Shown piece after piece: positions 15,950 through 25,696 of a DNA stretch of 64,000 nt. Every line of letters starts with the position of its first letter. Within the stretch, counting starts at the first letter, position 1. The translations under genes and the position numbers were made by a program. Below the pieces are notes generated by a model, which was given only the letters and a program-made list of their open reading frames with translations, was not told where the DNA came from and searched no databases. The DNA comes from an uncultured Prevotellaceae bacterium (GTDB lineage Bacteria; Bacteroidota; Bacteroidia; Bacteroidales; Bacteroidaceae), in assembly GCA_900316445.1 (NCBI GenBank), contig ONCZ01000001.1, positions 1 through 64,000 on the forward strand. Direction: 5' to 3'.

Positions 15950-16972
15950 TTATCTTATTTCTGGGGTTTTGGGAATGTTTGGTGCGTTGTGGGATGTGGG
16001 GATGACGGGGGTAGAGAAGTGTGTCATCTGGGTACCTTCATCCGACCAGCCTGTACGCTGCGACTTGATGGTGATGATACCGCTCTCCACATCGTGGACG
16101 TCGTCCTGATACTGCTTCAGGGCCATCGAGATGACGGCGATATACACCTCCTTGTCGATACCCTTCTTCTCGAAGCCGTCCTGCAGGATGTTGCCTGTGG
16201 CGTGGGCAATGTCGTGAGTCACCTCCACCGTCTTTGTGATGGGCTTGATGGGCTGGGTGTTGACCACTTTCTTGGCCGTCTCAAGGTGCTCCATGATCAG
16301 TCCGAAGATCCAGAAGAACACAAAGAGCAAGGCCAGACAGAAGAACACGATGCCCATGGCCAACAGCGTGATGCCGATGCCATGCGGGTCTTCACGCTTC
16401 AACTTCGCGTCTTTGGTCTCGTCGGTCTTGATGAAGTTCTCGATGCCGGCAGTGACGTTCTCAGGTGATTTTACGCTCCATTGGTTACCATGACGGGCAT
16501 AGCTCTGGTCTGCTGCCAGCGCAGGAACAGTGACGGAGTCGATGAACTCTTCAGCATTACCGTTATAAAATCCGATCCAGACGGGTTCTGACATGGGAAC
16601 CTTCAATGAGAGGTGCAACTTGCCCTGGGCAGGATTCGAGTTGCAGTAGAATACCAAGTGCTGTCTGCCGCCAATCTGCGTACGCGGGTCACCATTGGGT
16701 ATGACGCTCATGCGCTTGATGCGTTCAGGCACACTCATGTTCGGATCGAGCACGCTGCGGTCGGTCGTAAAGTACATGCCACGGATGTTGTAGGTGGTGA
16801 ACGAGGTGTTCTCCAGCTCTATCCATGCCTCCCGCTGCCCGTACTCGTCCTGGATGTTGGCGGTGTTGTTGGTCAGCACCTCGTTGATCCGGATGTTCTT
16901 CGCGCCTTGGCCGAACACCCCCGTAGCACTGATCATCAGCACACCGCTGAGCAGAAGTCTGAAACTATTCAT
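15950..16972 (-). CDS. OadG/MmdD-type decarboxylase delta subunit fused to a periplasmic lamin-tail domain
   Basis: This 340-residue protein is far longer than usual OadG (about 80-120). It starts with a signal peptide (about residues 1-21, ending GVFGQ). The segment at about 25-150 looks like a lamin-tail domain (IRINEVLTNNTANIQDEYGQ, EAWIELENTSFTTYNIRGMY, and the following TTD). A single membrane helix follows (GIGITLLAMGIVFFCLALLF, about 199-218), then a cytoplasmic tail. The last part (EVYIAVISMALKQYQ and GIITIKSQRTGW) is the conserved OadG C-terminal element, which is repeated as a separate 49-residue protein at 45599-45748. It should anchor the alpha and gamma subunits to the beta pump. 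The extracytoplasmic domain function is unknown. Confidence 0.85.
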   Translation of the reverse strand: MNSFRLLLSGVLMISATGVFGQGAKNIRINEVLTNNTANIQDEYGQREAWIELENTSFTTYNIRGMYFTTDRSVLDPNMSVPERIKRMSVIPNGDPRTQIGGRQHLVFYCNSNPAQGKLHLSLKVPMSEPVWIGFYNGNAEEFIDSVTVPALAADQSYARHGNQWSVKSPENVTAGIENFIKTDETKDAKLKREDPHGIGITLLAMGIVFFCLALLFVFFWIFGLIMEHLETAKKVVNTQPIKPITKTVEVTHDIAHATGNILQDGFEKKGIDKEVYIAVISMALKQYQDDVHDVESGIITIKSQRTGWSDEGTQMTHFSTPVIPTSHNAPNIPKTPEIR

Positions 16973-17019
16973 TTTTATATAAGTGTATTATTATATTTCA
17001 ACTTTTTCTTTTATTCAGA

Positions 17020-17104
17020 ACGCAAAGACGCGAAGGCGCAGAGTCTTTTTTCCCCATCCCTATGCGCAGCCACTTTTTTCTTTGTGTCTTTGTGTCTTTG
17101 CGTT
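17020..17104. repeat. CAAAGACGC / TTTGTGTC word tracts in inverted orientation
   Basis: ACGCAAAGACGCGAAGGCGCAGAG (17020-17043) and CTTTGTGTCTTTGTGTCTTTGCGTT (17080-17104) are tandem 8-mers facing each other. They can pair as an imperfect hairpin. They sit between the transporter gene end and the oadG start region. No separate promoter was recognised for the oadG operon in this gap. Confidence 0.55.
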
Positions 17105-17122
17105 CCATTATGTAATCTGTGG

Positions 17123-18817
17123 CTACCCACAGAAGAACAGCACAATAATCTGTGCGGTGAAGATCCTCAAGAACATCGACAGCGGATACACCGTCGAGTA
17201 CCCCACGGCCGGTGCCTCTTTCGAGCAGATGCTATTAGAATACGCCAATGCAGGGGGATCAGTATACGTACCCGCTATCATACCCGCAATGGTGAAATAA
17301 TTAAACTTATACCTGATCCTGGCTATCGGACCTACAATAAGTATCGGGATGATGGTAATCAGGAAGCCCGTCAGCACATAAAGCAACCCATCTCCCTCGA
17401 CCACTGTCTCCAAGAACCCAGCCCCAGCCTTGATACCCACCGAGGCGAGGAAGAGTACAAGACCAATCTCTCTTAGCATCATATTCGCCGAGGTGGTGGT
17501 ATAGGTCACGAGGTGGATCTTATAGCCATAGCGGCCTATGAGGATGGCGATGATCAACGGCCCACCTGCCAAACCTAACTTCACGGGAACAGGCATACCC
17601 GGGATGACCAGGGGGAACGAACCGAAGATCAGTCCGAGGAAGATACCCACGAAGATCGTGGCAATGTTCGGCGCATTCAGACGACTTTGAGAGTTCCCCA
17701 TCTGGCTGGCCACGCGGTTGACAGCGTCTTCAGGACCCACCACCATGATTTTATCACCCACCTGCAGAGGCAGTCCCGCTGAGGCGAAGAGGTCCATACC
17801 ATGACGTGTCAGACGGGTGACGTTCACACCATGCACACTCGAGAAATGCATCGAGGCCAGCGTCTTGCCGTTGATCTTCGGGTTGGTGATGAGGATGCGC
17901 TTCGATACCAGCGGCTGATCCTGCTGCTCGAAGTCGATGTCGAGTTTCGGACCGATGAAGGCCATGATGGCCTCCTGGTCTGCCTCGGCACAGACGATGA
18001 GCATCTGGTCACCCACATGGAACACGGTGTCGCGGTTGGGAATACAGAGCTCGCCCTGATGGACCAGGCGTGACACCACGAAGTCGCGGTTCAGGAAGTC
18101 ATGCACCTGCAACAGCGTCTTGCCCTCCAAGTATTTGTTCGTCACCTCCAGGTGCATCTTGTAGGGCTTCTTGTTGGTCTTGGTTCCTTCCTGCTCTTTC
18201 AACTGCTCTTCTTCCCTTTCCAGCTTGACGTTGCATATATACCTTATTAATATAATAGCGCCGATGATGCCGAGCACGCCGAGAGGGTAGGCACAGGCGT
18301 AGGCAGAGGCGATCTGTGGGGCGCCGCCGTGGGGGAATGCGGTGTTCAGCGCTTCGTTGGCAGCACCAAGTCCGGGGGTGTTCGTCACAGCACCATAGAG
18401 CGTACCCACCATCATGGGCAGGTTGGCAGAGTTGCTGGTGTCGAAGAAGATGTAGTAGCAGGCGAACATCACGAGGATATTCAACAGGATGGCTGTCGCT
18501 GCCAGACCGTTGAGTTTGATGCCTGCGGTGCCGAAGCTCTCAAAGAAACCGGGACCCACCTGCAGACCGATCATAAACACAAACAAGATCAGTCCGAAGT
18601 CCTGCATGAACGTCAGGATGGGGGTGGGGGCGGTGAAGCCGATATGACCGGCCAGGATTCCCGCGAAGAGCACGAAGGTCACACCCAGTGAGACACCGAA
18701 TACCTTGATCTTGCCCAGATAGACACCAATAGCTATGACGATGGCATAAAGCAGCACGATATGGGCCACTGAGTCAGTGGTCATAAACAAGTCTTTCAGC
18801 CAATGAAATGATTCCAT
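17123..18817 (-). CDS. AspT/YidE-type putative transporter with two TrkA-C domains
   Basis: A 564-residue inner-membrane protein in the aspartate:alanine exchanger family. Two hydrophobic halves (about 15-200 and 370-560) each carry the AspT/YidE/YbjL duplication. Between them are two soluble RCK_C (TrkA-C) domains, about 215-285 ([20 protein letters not shown]) and 300-370 ([20 protein letters not shown]). Conserved glycine-rich pieces include [20 protein letters not shown] and [16 protein letters not shown]. Members exchange dicarboxylates or amino acids; the substrate here is unknown, though a C4-dicarboxylate would fit the neighbouring succinate pathway. It is divergent from mutA with a 216-nt shared gap. 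Confidence 0.9.
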   Translation of the reverse strand: MESFHWLKDLFMTTDSVAHIVLLYAIVIAIGVYLGKIKVFGVSLGVTFVLFAGILAGHIGFTAPTPILTFMQDFGLILFVFMIGLQVGPGFFESFGTAGIKLNGLAATAILLNILVMFACYYIFFDTSNSANLPMMVGTLYGAVTNTPGLGAANEALNTAFPHGGAPQIASAYACAYPLGVLGIIGAIILIRYICNVKLEREEEQLKEQEGTKTNKKPYKMHLEVTNKYLEGKTLLQVHDFLNRDFVVSRLVHQGELCIPNRDTVFHVGDQMLIVCAEADQEAIMAFIGPKLDIDFEQQDQPLVSKRILITNPKINGKTLASMHFSSVHGVNVTRLTRHGMDLFASAGLPLQVGDKIMVVGPEDAVNRVASQMGNSQSRLNAPNIATIFVGIFLGLIFGSFPLVIPGMPVPVKLGLAGGPLIIAILIGRYGYKIHLVTYTTTSANMMLREIGLVLFLASVGIKAGAGFLETVVEGDGLLYVLTGFLITIIPILIVGPIARIRYKFNYFTIAGMIAGTYTDPPALAYSNSICSKEAPAVGYSTVYPLSMFLRIFTAQIIVLFFCG

Positions 18818-18855
18818 ACCTATTTAATTTTTTATTGTTCTCCCAAATTTGGGTG

Positions 18856-18863
18856 CAAAGGTA
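18856..18863 (-). promoter_or_regulatory. -7 element TACCTTTG of the AspT-type gene
   Basis: On the minus strand TACCTTTG lies 38 nt before the start codon, in the divergent gap shared with mutA. Confidence 0.55.
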
Positions 18864-18969
18864 CTCAAAAAATTGCTCATATATAGCATTTTTGTGCAGT
18901 TAATTTTGGATAAAAACCGTTTTTTTATTTCTTTCACAATTCAAATGACCAATTTGCATAAAAAAGTTG

Positions 18970-18977
18970 TAACTTTG
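18970..18977 (+). promoter_or_regulatory. -7 element TAACTTTG of mutA
   Basis: TAACTTTG followed by GCAG lies 56 nt before ATG 19034. A TTTG occurs at 18953-18956, but its spacing (13 nt) is too short for a normal -33. No cobalamin riboswitch is recognisable in the leader. Confidence 0.55.
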
Positions 18978-19033
18978 CAGTCTGTTAAGTGGAGCTTAAA
19001 ACAACTTATATAATAAACAAACGTAATTCATTT

Positions 19034-20881
19034 ATGGCAAACAAAGAGAAACTCTTTACCGAGTTCACCGCACCAACCACTCAGGAATGGCTCGACAAGA
19101 TCGAGGTCGACCTGAAAGGTGCTGACTTCCAGAAACGCTTGGTATGGAGAACAAATGAAGGTTTTAATGTGCAGCCCTTCTATCGCCGCGAAGACCTGGC
19201 GAACCTGAAGACGCCCGACGCTCTCCCCGGAGAGTTCCCGTTCGTGCGTGGTAACAAGAAGGACTCAAATGTGTGGTATGTTCGTCAGAACATCGAAGTG
19301 ACTGATGCCAAGGAGACCAACAAGAAGGCGCTCGACATCCTGAACAAGGGTATCGACTCGCTGGGCTTCAAACTGAAGGGCGACATGGTCTCGAAGGAGA
19401 CGGTGAAGGCCTTGCTCGACGGTATCTACTGTGACTGTATCGAGATCAACTTCGCCACCTGTCCGCGTCATGCTGTAGAGCTTGCTGAGATCCTCGTGGC
19501 TTATTTCGCTGAGAAGGGCTACGACAAGGCGAAGGTGGTGGGCTCTATCGAGTTCGACCCGATGGCGAAGATGGTGATGAAGGGCAAGGATGTCACACCG
19601 GTGCTGGAGAATGGTCCGAAACTCGTCGAGGCCCTGAAGGAGTATCCTAATTTCCGTTGTATCGCTGTCAGCACGGACGCCCTCAACAATGCGGGGGCTT
19701 ACATCGTACAGGAACTGGGCTATGCGCTGGCCTGGGGTAATGAGTATCTGCAGCAGCTGACGGATGCCGGCGTGGATGTGGACTTGGCTGCCAAGAGCAT
19801 CAAGTTCAACATGGGTGTCAGCGAGAACTACTTTATGGAGATTGCCAAGTTCAGGGCTGCCCGTCTGCTCTGGGCTCAGATCGTGAAGCAGTATGAACCG
19901 AAGAATGATGACAGTTGTCAGATGTGCGTCAATGCGACGACCTCTACCTACAATCAGACACTGTTCGACAGTTATGTGAATCTGTTGCGCTCGCAGACTG
20001 AAGCGATGAGTGCGGCGTTAGGAAGTGTTCACTCGATGGTGGTGACACCGTTCGATGCACCGTATGAGGAGGCTACTGACTTCTCAGAGCGTATCGCCCG
20101 CAACCAGCAGCTGATCATCAAGGAAGAGAGTCATTTCGACCGTATCGTTGACCCGGGTGCCGGTTCTTACTATATCGAGCACTTGACGGATGCACTGGCC
20201 CAAGAGGCCTGGAAGATCTTCCTGAAGGTAGAAGAGGAGGGTGGCTTCCTCGCTGCTGTGAAAGCCGGAACCATCCAGGATGATATCAATGCGACGAATG
20301 TGAAGCGTCATGGTGATGCTGCCAAGCGTAAGGAATTCCTGCTGGGTACCAACCAGTTCCCGAACTTCACCGAGAAGAGCGAAGGCAAGAAGGCCAAAGT
20401 GTGTGCTTGTGGCTGTGGCAATGCAGATGAGGCAACCTTCAAGGCTATCAATAGTACTCGCCTCGCTGCTGACTTCGAGGATCTCCGTATTCATACGGAA
20501 GAGACAAAGGTGCCGACAGCGTTTATGCTGACCATCGGTAACCTCGCTATGCGTCAGGCTCGTGCACAGTTCTCTTGCAACTTCCTCGCTTGTGCAGGTT
20601 ACAAAGTGATTGACAACCTCGGGTTCAAGACTGTAGAGGAAGGTGTGGATGCTGCGCTGGAGGCCAAGGCCGACATCGTGGTAATCTGTTCTTCGGATGA
20701 TGAGTATGCTGAGTACGCCATCCCTGCCTTCAAGTATCTGAATGGCCGTGCGATGTTCGTCGTGGCCGGTGCTCCTGCCTGCATGGAGGACCTGAAGGCT
20801 GCCGGCATCGAGAACTACATCCACGTGAAGTGCAATGTGCTCGAGACTTTGAAAGAATATAATCAGAAACTTGGTATTTAA
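19034..20881 (+). CDS. mutA: Methylmalonyl-CoA mutase small (beta) subunit
   Basis: A 615-residue subunit of the adenosylcobalamin-dependent mutase that interconverts succinyl-CoA and methylmalonyl-CoA. I chose ATG 19034 ([14 protein letters not shown]) over the upstream in-frame start because it follows the leader and matches the family's N-terminus. The mutase barrel covers about 40-450 ([40 protein letters not shown]). The C-terminal cobalamin-like domain (about 485-615) lacks the DxHxxG motif, as expected for the non-catalytic subunit. A cysteine-rich insert, [14 protein letters not shown], lies at about 456-469. It is intact, whereas its partner mutB 20 nt downstream is broken. Confidence 0.95.
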   Translation: MANKEKLFTEFTAPTTQEWLDKIEVDLKGADFQKRLVWRTNEGFNVQPFYRREDLANLKTPDALPGEFPFVRGNKKDSNVWYVRQNIEVTDAKETNKKALDILNKGIDSLGFKLKGDMVSKETVKALLDGIYCDCIEINFATCPRHAVELAEILVAYFAEKGYDKAKVVGSIEFDPMAKMVMKGKDVTPVLENGPKLVEALKEYPNFRCIAVSTDALNNAGAYIVQELGYALAWGNEYLQQLTDAGVDVDLAAKSIKFNMGVSENYFMEIAKFRAARLLWAQIVKQYEPKNDDSCQMCVNATTSTYNQTLFDSYVNLLRSQTEAMSAALGSVHSMVVTPFDAPYEEATDFSERIARNQQLIIKEESHFDRIVDPGAGSYYIEHLTDALAQEAWKIFLKVEEEGGFLAAVKAGTIQDDINATNVKRHGDAAKRKEFLLGTNQFPNFTEKSEGKKAKVCACGCGNADEATFKAINSTRLAADFEDLRIHTEETKVPTAFMLTIGNLAMRQARAQFSCNFLACAGYKVIDNLGFKTVEEGVDAALEAKADIVVICSSDDEYAEYAIPAFKYLNGRAMFVVAGAPACMEDLKAAGIENYIHVKCNVLETLKEYNQKLGI

Positions 20882-20900
20882 AGAATAGGAGACTTGAATT

Positions 20901-22819
20901 ATGCGTAAACAGTTTAAAGATATTGGAGCACCTCGACTTCACAGCCGGTATTCCGCCGTATCTGAGGGGCCCGTATTCGATGATGTATCCGTTCCGCCCG
21001 TGGACCATTCGTCAGTATGCTGGATTCTCAACGGCTGAGGAGTCGAATGCCTTTTATCGCAGGAACCTGGCGAGTGGCCAGAAGGGACTGAGTGTGGCGT
21101 TTGACCTGCCGACTCATAGAGGATATGATCCGGATAATGCGCGTGTTGTGGGCGATGTAGGTAAGGCTGGTGTGAGTATCTGTAATGAGGAGAATATGAA
21201 GGTGTTGTTCTCGGGGATCCCCCTCAATAAGATGTCTGTGTCGATGACCATGAACGGTGCTGTGCTGCCGATTTTGGCATTTTATATTGTGGCAGGTCTG
21301 GAGCAGGGCGCTCAGTTGGAGGAGATGGCCGGAACCATCCAGAACGATATTCTGAAGGAGTTCATGGTGCGTAACACCTATATTTATCCGCCCGCCTTCT
21401 CGATGAAGATCATCGCTGATATCTTCGAGTACACCTCGCAGAAGATGCCGAAGTTCAATAGCATCTCCATCTCAGGTTATCACATGCAGGAGGCTGGTGC
21501 TACGGCAGACATTGAGCTGGCTTACACCCTCGCCGACGGTATGGACTACCTGCGTACTGGTGTGAATGCCGGTATCGATGTGGATGCTTTTGCTCCGCGT
21601 CTGTCGTTCTTCTGGGCTATCGGTATGAACCACTTTATGGAGATTGCCAAGATGCGTGCCGGCCGTCTGTTGTGGGCAAAGATCGTGAAGAGCTTCGGTG
21701 CCAAGAATCCGAAGTCTCTGGCTCTGCGTACGCATTCACAGACCTCTGGTTGGTCTTTGACAGAGCAGGATCCTTTCAATAATGTAGGTCGTACGTGTAT
21801 CGAGGCTATGGCAGCCGTGCTGGGTCATACCCAGTCGCTGCACACCAACGCTCTCGACGAGGCTATCGCCCTGCCTACCGACTTCTCGGCCCGTATCGCC
21901 CGTAACACCCAGATCTACATCCAGAACGAGACGAAGGTGTGCAAGCAGATCGACCCGTGGGCAGGTTCCTACTATGTGGAGACGCTGACTAACGAGTTGG
22001 TTCACAAGGCTTGGGAACACATCCAGGAGATTGAGAAACTGGGTGGTATGGCCAAGGCCATCGAGACCGGTCTGCCCAAAATGCGTATCGAGGAGGCTGC
22101 TGCCCGTACTCAGGCCCGTATCGACTCTGGTACGCAGACGATTGTCGGTATCAACAAGTATCGTCTGGAGCACGAGGATCCCATCGATATCCTCGAGGTG
22201 GACAACACCGCTGTGCGCAAGCAGCAGGAGGAAAGTCTGAAGGAGGTGCGCGCTTCTCGTGATGAGGCCGCTTGCCAGGAGGCTTTGAAGGCTATCACCG
22301 AGTGTGTGCGTGACTTCAAGGAGGGCCGTAAGAGCGAGAACAACTTGCTCGACCTCGCTGTGAAGGCTGCCCAGTTGCGTTGTACGCTGGGTGAGATTTC
22401 AGATGCCTGCGAAGAGATCGTAGGCCGTTATAAAGCAGTAATCAGAACAATTTCAGGCGTGTATAGTTCACCGTGGTGCAAAGGTAGTGGCAACAGGTTA
22501 TGCCGACTGTGGCTTCGACGTGGATATGGGACCGTTGTTCCAGACACCGGAGGAGGCAGCCCGTCAGGCTGTGGAGAATGATGTGCATATCGTTGGTGCC
22601 TCTTCTCTGGCAGCCGGTCACAAGACGCTCATCCCGCAGCTCATCGAGGAGTTGAAGAAGCTGGGTCGTGAGGACATCATGGTGACTGCCGGTGGTGTGA
22701 TCCCCGCTCAGGACTACGACTTCCTCTACAAGGCTGGTGTGGCCTGTATCTTCGGTCCTGGTACCCCGATACCGTATTCGGCCATCCAGATGATGAAGAT
22801 CCTGTTGGACAAAGATTGA
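20901..22819 (+). pseudogene. mutB: Methylmalonyl-CoA mutase large (alpha) subunit, interrupted by two frame-breaking deletions
   Basis: The gene is readable only in three frames. ATG 20901 gives MRKQFKDI, the usual MutB start, and then near 20924 the sequence jumps to [18 protein letters not shown] in another frame. Roughly 45 residues of the usual N-terminus are missing by comparison with remembered MutB. The main frame (20923-22469) carries the full TIM-barrel ([32 protein letters not shown]). At about 22470 it ends in RTISGVYSS and continues in the third frame as [20 protein letters not shown], through SSLAAG to LLDKD at 22819. The missing segment of about 38 residues contains DxHxxG, whose His ligates cobalamin. 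As written, no active large subunit can be made. Recent decay or an assembly error are the alternatives. Confidence 0.9.
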
Positions 22820-22840
22820 TAGGGCTCTGAGACCCAAATA

Positions 22841-22875
22841 AAATAACCCCGCCTGAATTTCAGGCGGGGTTATTT
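22841..22875. terminator. Bidirectional terminator between mutB and the 81-residue gene
   Basis: AAATAACCCCGCCTGAA (22841-22857) and its exact reverse complement (22859-22875) form a perfect 17-bp stem around one base. It is flanked by A- and T-runs that make it work on both strands. It touches the stop codon (22875-22877) of the minus-strand gene. Confidence 0.92.
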
Positions 22876-23120
22876 TATGACTGGAAGGAGTCGTTTTCGT
22901 CAATCTTGTAGGCCTTGTTGTCTTCCTTCATGTAGATCTGCAGGTCAGAGAAATAGCCTGTCTCTTGAATCTTCTGAAGGTTCTGCTGGGCATCTTCTTC
23001 AAGCAGATACTCTTTGGCACTGGCCAGATGATTGGTGAACTCAAGTTTCTTCTTCTCCGTGTCCAGGACTGAGATCCACTCATCCTTCAAACGGTCTCCG
23101 ATTACAAATTTCTTACTCAT
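22875..23120 (-). CDS. Small acidic protein of unknown function, 81 residues
   Basis: I do not recognise a family. The protein (MSKKFVIGDRLKDEWISVLD start) is predicted mostly helical and acidic, with stretches EKKKLEFTNHLASAKEYLLE and DAQQNLQKIQETGYFSDLQI. There is no signal peptide or membrane helix, so it is probably cytoplasmic. It has its own minus-strand -7 element (TAACTTTG at 23172-23179) and ends in a perfect bidirectional terminator, which supports a real single-gene unit. A LacI-operator-like palindrome at 23225-23235 lies about 45 nt upstream of the -7 element. Confidence 0.8.
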   Translation of the reverse strand: MSKKFVIGDRLKDEWISVLDTEKKKLEFTNHLASAKEYLLEEDAQQNLQKIQETGYFSDLQIYMKEDNKAYKIDENDSFQS

Positions 23121-23171
23121 AGCTGTTACTTTATTATTGATTGTAGTTTGTTATTTTGAAGTTTCATGCTG

Positions 23172-23179
23172 CAAAGTTA
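23172..23179 (-). promoter_or_regulatory. -7 element TAACTTTG of the 81-residue gene
   Basis: On the minus strand TAACTTTG followed by GCAGC lies 51 nt before the start codon. Confidence 0.55.
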
Positions 23180-23224
23180 CAAACTTTTGTCATACTATGA
23201 GTATCTTTACCCTGAATATTTCGT

Positions 23225-23235
23225 GTAAACGTTTG
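23225..23235. promoter_or_regulatory. LacI-operator-like site GTAAACGTTTG
   Basis: The 11-mer GTAAACGTTTG is identical to the core of the site overlapping the LacI gene promoter at 43981-43991. The centre AAACGTTT is a perfect palindrome. It sits between the end of the GH3 glucosidase gene and the promoter of the 81-residue gene. Confidence 0.4.
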
Positions 23236-23246
23236 AGTAAAACGAA

Positions 23247-25646
23247 TTACTGATGCATCAGATTGAGCTTTTGTTTCGGGGCGAGGGCGTTGGTGGTCTT
23301 CTCCGTATATTCAGCCAATTTCAACTGAGCTGTGGCAGTGATGTTGCGGCTGCTGTTGCCGATGCAGAAGGTGTAGGTGCCTGCCTCGGTGAGCCACTGA
23401 CTGCCAGCCTCATCGAAGGAGGCAAGGTCGCGTACGGGGATGTTCATCGTGAGTGTCTGGCTCTCACCAGGCTGCAGTTCGCGCGTCTTGGCGAAGGCTT
23501 TCAGTTCCTGTGCAGGCTTCTCCAGACGACCCTTCGGTGCCTGAACATAGACCTGTGCCACTTCCTTGCCAGCGACGGAGCCTGTATTCTTGACGGTGAT
23601 AGAGACTTGGACAGTTGACAGTTTAGAGTTTACAGTTGAAAGTTTTACTACAGGCTTTGAGAAGGCGAATGTAGTGTAGCTCAGTCCGAAGCCAAAAGGA
23701 TAGGCCACCTCTTTGTTGAAGGTGTCGAAGAAACGGTAACCGACGTAGATGTCTTCCTCGTGGTTGGTGTAGGCATGTCCGGGGATGGGCATCTTGTTGC
23801 CGACCATCATCTGGAAGGTATAGTCATCGATATTGCCGGGGAAGTTCTTGGTTGACGGATGGTCGGTGGCTGCGATGGGCCAGGTCATCGTGAGCTTGCC
23901 TGAAGGATTCACCTTGCCAGTGAGCAGGTCGGCGATGCTGTTGCCGCCCTCCATACCTGGCTGCCAAGCGCAGAGGATGGCATCGGGATAACCGCTCCAA
24001 GAAGCCGTCTCGATGACGGAGCCGGAGTTGATGATGACGATGACGGGCTTCCCTTCTGCATGGAAAGCGTTGCAGACATCGGTGATCAGCGCACGCTCCT
24101 CAGGGATGAGGTTGAACTCGGTGTCGATGTCGCGGTCGATACCCTCACCAGCCTGACGGCCGATGGTGATGATGGCTGCATCGGCAGTTTTTACTTCCTT
24201 ACCGATGGCGATGGGGGAGAGACTGATCTCCGGATACTTCTGCTGTCCCATCATCTCAGTCTGGAACCACTTGGCGGGATGACGCTCGGCCTGGAACTTG
24301 ATTCTTGCATAGTCGATATACTTGCGGTAGATATCCGTGAGGGTAGCACTTGACTTGATGCCAGCATTCTCGAGGCCCTGAAGCATATCAACCACGTAAG
24401 GAGGATGGACGCAGCCAGAACCTGTACCGCCGCTAAGGAAGTCGTAGGAGTTCTCACCGAAGAGGGCAACGGTTTTTATCAATTGAGAATTGAGAGTTGA
24501 GAATTGAGAATTATGATTACCTTCTGTGCGGAAAGGTAGGGCACCGTTGTTCTTGAGGAGGACGATGCCCTCGGCAGCACTCTGACGGGTGATGGCAGCA
24601 TGGGCCTTGAAATCAGGATTGCTAGAAGCGGGATATTGATGGAAGCTCGGGGTCTTCACGATGTATTCGAGCATACGACGCACGTTGCGGTCTACATCGG
24701 CGATAGCGAGTTTGCCTTCCTTCACGCCCTTGATGATTTCTTCGACTTGAGCGGGTTGTCCGGGTTCCATGAGATCGTTGCCGGCATGTACCTCGCTGAT
24801 GGTCTCCAGTCCCTGACGGATTCCAATCCAGTCGGTCATCACGATACCTTTATAGCCCCAGTCGTCGCGCAGGATCTTCGTGAGCAAATCGTGGTTACCC
24901 ATCGAATACTCGCCGTTCACCTGGTTGTAGGAGGCCATAACAGTCCAGGGATCACTCTCACGGACGGCAATCTCAAATCCACGGAGGTAGAGTTCGCGGG
25001 CTGCGCGTTGTGATACACGTTCGTCTACAGCCGTACGGTCTGTTTCCTGGGAGTTTACGGCAAAGTGCTTGGCCGATACGCCAGCCCCCTGACTCTGCAC
25101 ACCTTGGATGTAGGCAGCCGCAATCTTTCCCGTCAGCAGGGGATCCTCCGAGTAATACTCGAAGTTTCGTCCGCAGAGGGGATTGCGATGGAGGTTCATG
25201 CCCGGGCCGAGAATCACGTCACAACGGTATTCCTTGGTCTCGTTACCGATAGCCTCACCTACCTTGCTGACGAGTTCCGTGTTCCACGTAGAGGCAAGAC
25301 AGGAGCCGATGGGGAAGGCTGTGGCATAGTAGGTCTTGTCAGTACCCTTGCGGGTGGGGTCGATGCGTACGCCGGCAGGACCGTCGGTAAGTACGGTGGC
25401 AGGGATGCCGAGGCGTGGGATGGCCGGAGAGGTACCCGCAGCACCGGCTACGAGGTCGGCCTCACCGCCTACTACGGCACCTGTACCGAAAAAGTTGTTT
25501 GCACCGCCAACGAGTAGTTTGGCTTTCTCTTCAAGGGTCATGGCCTTGATCACCTCGTCGATGTTGTTCTCCGAGAGTTTGGGCTGAGCATTTGTTGTCA
25601 TTGCGAATGTGGCTGTTAATAAGCCGATTGTTAGTAATTTCTTCAT
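23247..25646 (-). CDS. Glycoside hydrolase family 3 beta-glucosidase-like enzyme
   Basis: This 799-residue exported enzyme has a signal peptide at about 1-20 (MKKLLTIGLLTATFAMTTNA). The GH3 N-terminal barrel includes KHFAVNSQETDR, which fits the family KH(F/Y) motif, and the nucleophile Asp in GIVMTDWIG (about residue 270). A second alpha/beta domain covers about 380-620, and a C-terminal fibronectin-III-like domain about 690-790 includes VAGKEVAQVYVQAPKGRLEK. It releases beta-linked glucose or xylose from oligosaccharides. Two linkers are encoded by intergenic-type repeat words: NSQFSTLNSQL (24481-24516) and KLSTVNSKLSTVQ (23611-23646). They look like in-frame repeat insertions. No promoter is clear. 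Confidence 0.94.
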   Translation of the reverse strand: MKKLLTIGLLTATFAMTTNAQPKLSENNIDEVIKAMTLEEKAKLLVGGANNFFGTGAVVGGEADLVAGAAGTSPAIPRLGIPATVLTDGPAGVRIDPTRKGTDKTYYATAFPIGSCLASTWNTELVSKVGEAIGNETKEYRCDVILGPGMNLHRNPLCGRNFEYYSEDPLLTGKIAAAYIQGVQSQGAGVSAKHFAVNSQETDRTAVDERVSQRAARELYLRGFEIAVRESDPWTVMASYNQVNGEYSMGNHDLLTKILRDDWGYKGIVMTDWIGIRQGLETISEVHAGNDLMEPGQPAQVEEIIKGVKEGKLAIADVDRNVRRMLEYIVKTPSFHQYPASSNPDFKAHAAITRQSAAEGIVLLKNNGALPFRTEGNHNSQFSTLNSQLIKTVALFGENSYDFLSGGTGSGCVHPPYVVDMLQGLENAGIKSSATLTDIYRKYIDYARIKFQAERHPAKWFQTEMMGQQKYPEISLSPIAIGKEVKTADAAIITIGRQAGEGIDRDIDTEFNLIPEERALITDVCNAFHAEGKPVIVIINSGSVIETASWSGYPDAILCAWQPGMEGGNSIADLLTGKVNPSGKLTMTWPIAATDHPSTKNFPGNIDDYTFQMMVGNKMPIPGHAYTNHEEDIYVGYRFFDTFNKEVAYPFGFGLSYTTFAFSKPVVKLSTVNSKLSTVQVSITVKNTGSVAGKEVAQVYVQAPKGRLEKPAQELKAFAKTRELQPGESQTLTMNIPVRDLASFDEAGSQWLTEAGTYTFCIGNSSRNITATAQLKLAEYTEKTTNALAPKQKLNLMHQ
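23611..23646 (-). repeat. ACTGTAAACTCTAAACTGTC word tract inside the GH3 gene
   Basis: The words AACTGTAAACT/CTAAACTGTC/AACTGTC repeat in tandem here, in frame, before the fibronectin-like domain. This kind of tract is otherwise found between genes in this window. Confidence 0.65.
24481..24516 (-). repeat. CAATTCTCAA word tract inside the GH3 gene
   Basis: Four copies of AATTCTCA/AACTCTCA are read in frame as NSQFSTLNSQL. They lie at the border between the barrel and the second domain, where an insertion would be tolerated. Confidence 0.7.
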
Positions 25647-25654
25647 TGTTATGT

Positions 25655-25696
25655 TATTTTAGGGGTTTTAGGGGAATTAGGGATGTCAGGGGATCA
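25655..25696. repeat. TTAGGGG word tract
   Basis: TTTTAGGGG, TTTTAGGGG, AATTAGGG and TGTCAGGGG words fill the gap between the GH3 start and the end of the deacetylase gene. The same words reappear in the DUF2723 coding region at about 27646-27676. Confidence 0.6.

Noticed and set aside
18818..19033. Cobalamin riboswitch upstream of mutA
   Set aside because: The leader after the -7 element is only about 50 nt and lacks a recognisable B12-box; too short for a cobalamin aptamer.
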